A stretch of DNA of 34,949 nucleotides, from the NCBI GenBank assembly GCA_030705925.1, contig JAUZPM010000020.1, positions 1-34,949 on the forward strand. The letters run 5' to 3'. The notes beneath the pieces are model-generated. The model made no database searches. It saw only the letters and a list, made by a program, of their open reading frames with translations, and was not told the DNA's origin. The position numbers and the translations under genes were made by a program. The first letter of the stretch is position 1, and each line of letters begins with the position of its first letter. Origin of the DNA: Bacillota bacterium (GTDB lineage Bacteria > Bacillota > Clostridia > Oscillospirales > Feifaniaceae). Below are positions 33,581 through 34,949 of the stretch, piece by piece.

Positions 33581-34357
33581 TCACTCTTTTATTTTGTCGG
33601 GGGATAAAAAGTTTTCGACCACAGTGTTAAATATATAAGGCTGTTCAAGATAGGAAAAATGCCCCGCGCCTTTTAAGACAACAAGCCCGCTGTTTGATAT
33701 AGCCGACTCCATGATTTTAGCATCCCGAATGGGAGTTGCGGTGTCGCATTCGCCCCAAATTAGGAGTGTCGGAGTTTTTATTTTCGGAAGAATAGGCGTC
33801 AGATCTTCTGAAAGCAGTTTCACCATAGTCTTACGCATTAACGGAGAAGCGTTTTTATAATCTTCAGAACCAAAGTGAACGCGCGCTTTTTCCAAAAGCT
33901 TTTCTGTTTTGGATTTCCATAATGGAACGGTGAGCACTGATTTTGTAAATTTAAAAGCTGTGCTTCTAACAGACTTTTTTGCGCTGGGCGGAGCCTTTAT
34001 TCCGGCGGAATCAACTAGAATTATTTTTCTTGGCTTGATGTCATAATTTGCAGTAAGGTACAATATAATACGTCCGCCGTTAGAATGACCTATTAGGATA
34101 GGGGTTTTGATGTCCAAGGCATCTAAAAATCCTGATACAGTATCAGCATAATCCTTAACGGAAAATGGGAAGGATGGTTCTGCCGTTAAACCAAAACCGG
34201 GAAGATCAGGCGCAATGACATGAAAGTCAGCTTTTAGAAGGTTGACGATAGGCATTACCGTAGCAATGCTCGCCCCCCAGCCATGAAGGATTACAACATC
34301 TCGCCCCTGACCTTCGGTTATATAATTTATCTTTATGCCATTGCAGTTTATATACAT
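33581..34357 (-). CDS. Alpha/beta hydrolase fold protein
   Basis: 258 residues from the ATG at 34357, chosen because GGAG lies seven bases upstream; an ATG two codons earlier is too close to it. The oxyanion region H-G-W-G (25-28), the nucleophile elbow G-H-S92-N-G-G, an Asp in W-G-E-C-D-T-A-T-P and a His in G-A-G-H-F-S-Y-L-E form a standard catalytic triad. It resembles esterases, hydrolases and haloperoxidase-like enzymes, and the substrate is unknown. It heads an operon with MurF-like, Ddl and MFS genes, its stop overlapping the upstream edge of the next frame. A weak promoter with TATAAT (34412-34407) lies upstream. Confidence 0.88.
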   Translation of the reverse strand: MYINCNGIKINYITEGQGRDVVILHGWGASIATVMPIVNLLKADFHVIAPDLPGFGLTAEPSFPFSVKDYADTVSGFLDALDIKTPILIGHSNGGRIILYLTANYDIKPRKIILVDSAGIKAPPSAKKSVRSTAFKFTKSVLTVPLWKSKTEKLLEKARVHFGSEDYKNASPLMRKTMVKLLSEDLTPILPKIKTPTLLIWGECDTATPIRDAKIMESAISNSGLVVLKGAGHFSYLEQPYIFNTVVENFLSPDKIKE

Positions 34358-34442
34358 ACACATTCTCCGTTATCGTTAGCACGGTTTCATATTAACATTA
34401 TTTTATATTATAGAGGATTATTCTAAAAAAATAAAGAAATAA

Positions 34443-34478
34443 AAGACAAAAAGGGGCGATAGTGCCTCCTTTTTGTCT
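34443..34478 (-). terminator. Terminator of the glyoxalase-like gene
   Basis: AGACAAAAAGG and CCTTTTTGTCT form a stem (with a small imperfection near the loop). On the minus strand it precedes T-rich sequence, 15 bases after the stop. Confidence 0.75.
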
Positions 34479-34492
34479 TTGTAAATATAGCT

Positions 34493-34864
34493 TTATTTTT
34501 TATCAGGGATGATTTCGAGCCAATAGCCGTCAGGATCATTTATGAAGTAAATGCCCATTGTGGGGTTTTCATAACAAATAACGCCCATTTCTTTATGCTT
34601 TTTATATGCAGAGTCATAATCGTCGACGTTAAAAGCAAGATGTATCTCGTTATCGCCTAAGTTATAAGGTGTTTTCCTGTCTTTTAGCCAAGTTAGTTCC
34701 AGTTGATGACCGGTTATGCCATCGCCTAAAAATACAAGTTGAAAAGAACCGTCGCGTGATGTTTTTCGCCTTATTTCCTCAAGGCCAAGAGCTTCTTTAT
34801 AAAAAGCAAGGCTTTTTTCAAGATCAAACACGTTTAGATTGTTGTGAACCATTTTGAATTTCAT
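34493..34864 (-). CDS. Glyoxalase I-like VOC family protein
   Basis: 123 residues from the ATG at 34864; AAGGAG nine bases upstream supports it, and the open frame extends 19 codons back without a better site. It has two beta-alpha-beta-beta-beta units and four likely metal ligands in the E. coli GloA pattern: H7, E56 (Q-L-E-L), H75 (E-I-H-L-A-F) and E117 (W-L-E-I-I-P). Lactoylglutathione lyase isomerises the hemithioacetal of methylglyoxal and a thiol. Many Clostridia lack glutathione, so the thiol partner may differ. It may be cotranscribed with an upstream gene that runs off the window. Confidence 0.87.
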   Translation of the reverse strand: MKFKMVHNNLNVFDLEKSLAFYKEALGLEEIRRKTSRDGSFQLVFLGDGITGHQLELTWLKDRKTPYNLGDNEIHLAFNVDDYDSAYKKHKEMGVICYENPTMGIYFINDPDGYWLEIIPDKK

Positions 34865-34949
34865 AGTAAACAGCTCCTTGATTACATAATTCGTTAAATA
34901 ACTGAAGAAATGCATCTTCAATTTCTATAGGTTTGCGTTCGGCTAAATC
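34824..34949 (-). CDS. Possible C-terminal end of an upstream gene (partial)
   Basis: This is the only minus-strand frame open from the right edge, running 41 codons to a TGA at 34824. It reads D-L-A-E-R-K-P-I-E-I-E-D-A-F-L-Q-L-F-N-E-L and then overlaps the start of the glyoxalase gene by about 40 bases. The peptide looks protein-like and would explain why the glyoxalase ribosome binding site lies in open frame. No family can be assigned from so little, and it may be chance. Confidence 0.35.
   Translation of the reverse strand, partial: DLAERKPIEIEDAFLQLFNELCNQGAVYYEIQNGSQQSKRV

Overview
The window looks like chromosomal DNA of a low-GC, spore-forming Gram-positive bacterium, most likely a member of the Clostridia. 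It encodes an alpha/beta-type small acid-soluble spore protein, strong AGGAGG ribosome binding sites are common, and many genes are Clostridia-type (iron alcohol dehydrogenase behind a Rex-like operator, the GGGtGRT-protein pair, a Mur ligase with a membrane domain). An Oscillospirales-like host is a guess. No phage, transposase or CRISPR array was seen.

Layout: the 3' end of a 23S rRNA gene and a 5S rRNA gene (1-613) are followed by a sulfatase. Next is a lipoteichoic-acid-synthase-like gene split by one in-frame TAA (2189-4093, minus), divergent from a membrane-anchored thioredoxin-like protein. A minus-strand operon (7175 to 4889) follows. It starts with a cyclic-di-GMP-I riboswitch and encodes a secreted Lys-rich protein, an MNT nucleotidyltransferase, a cupin/HD-GYP phosphodiesterase and a HEPN protein. 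Then come a zinc phospholipase C-like protein and a minus-strand operon of a GAF-PAS-GGDEF-EAL protein, a lipoprotein, mtnN and luxS (12729-8180).

After tRNA-Thr(CGU) lie the Rex-site alcohol dehydrogenase with a LysR regulator, a ferritin-like protein, a GpsA-like dehydrogenase divergent from a DeoR regulator, and the spore protein. A compact minus-strand polyamine operon (23470-18297: speD, PLP decarboxylase, speE, speB, metK) can make spermidine from arginine and methionine. Its by-product methylthioadenosine is a substrate of the MtnN encoded 9 kb away.

The plus strand then carries a two-gene unit (IscU/NifU-like scaffold plus GGGtGRT protein, function unknown to me) and a three-gene four-carbon acid sugar (probably threonate) cassette of kinase, PdxA2 and GntP permease. 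The right end is a minus-strand operon of alpha/beta hydrolase, membrane-anchored MurF-like ligase, D-Ala-D-Ala ligase and MFS transporter, then a glyoxalase-like gene and a possible C-terminal fragment at the edge.

The best candidates for under-described biology are the riboswitch-controlled HD-GYP operon that separates an MNT/HEPN pair, and the scaffold/GGGtGRT unit. Cyclic-di-GMP is a recurring theme: one riboswitch, one HD-GYP and one EAL protein, but no intact GGDEF cyclase.
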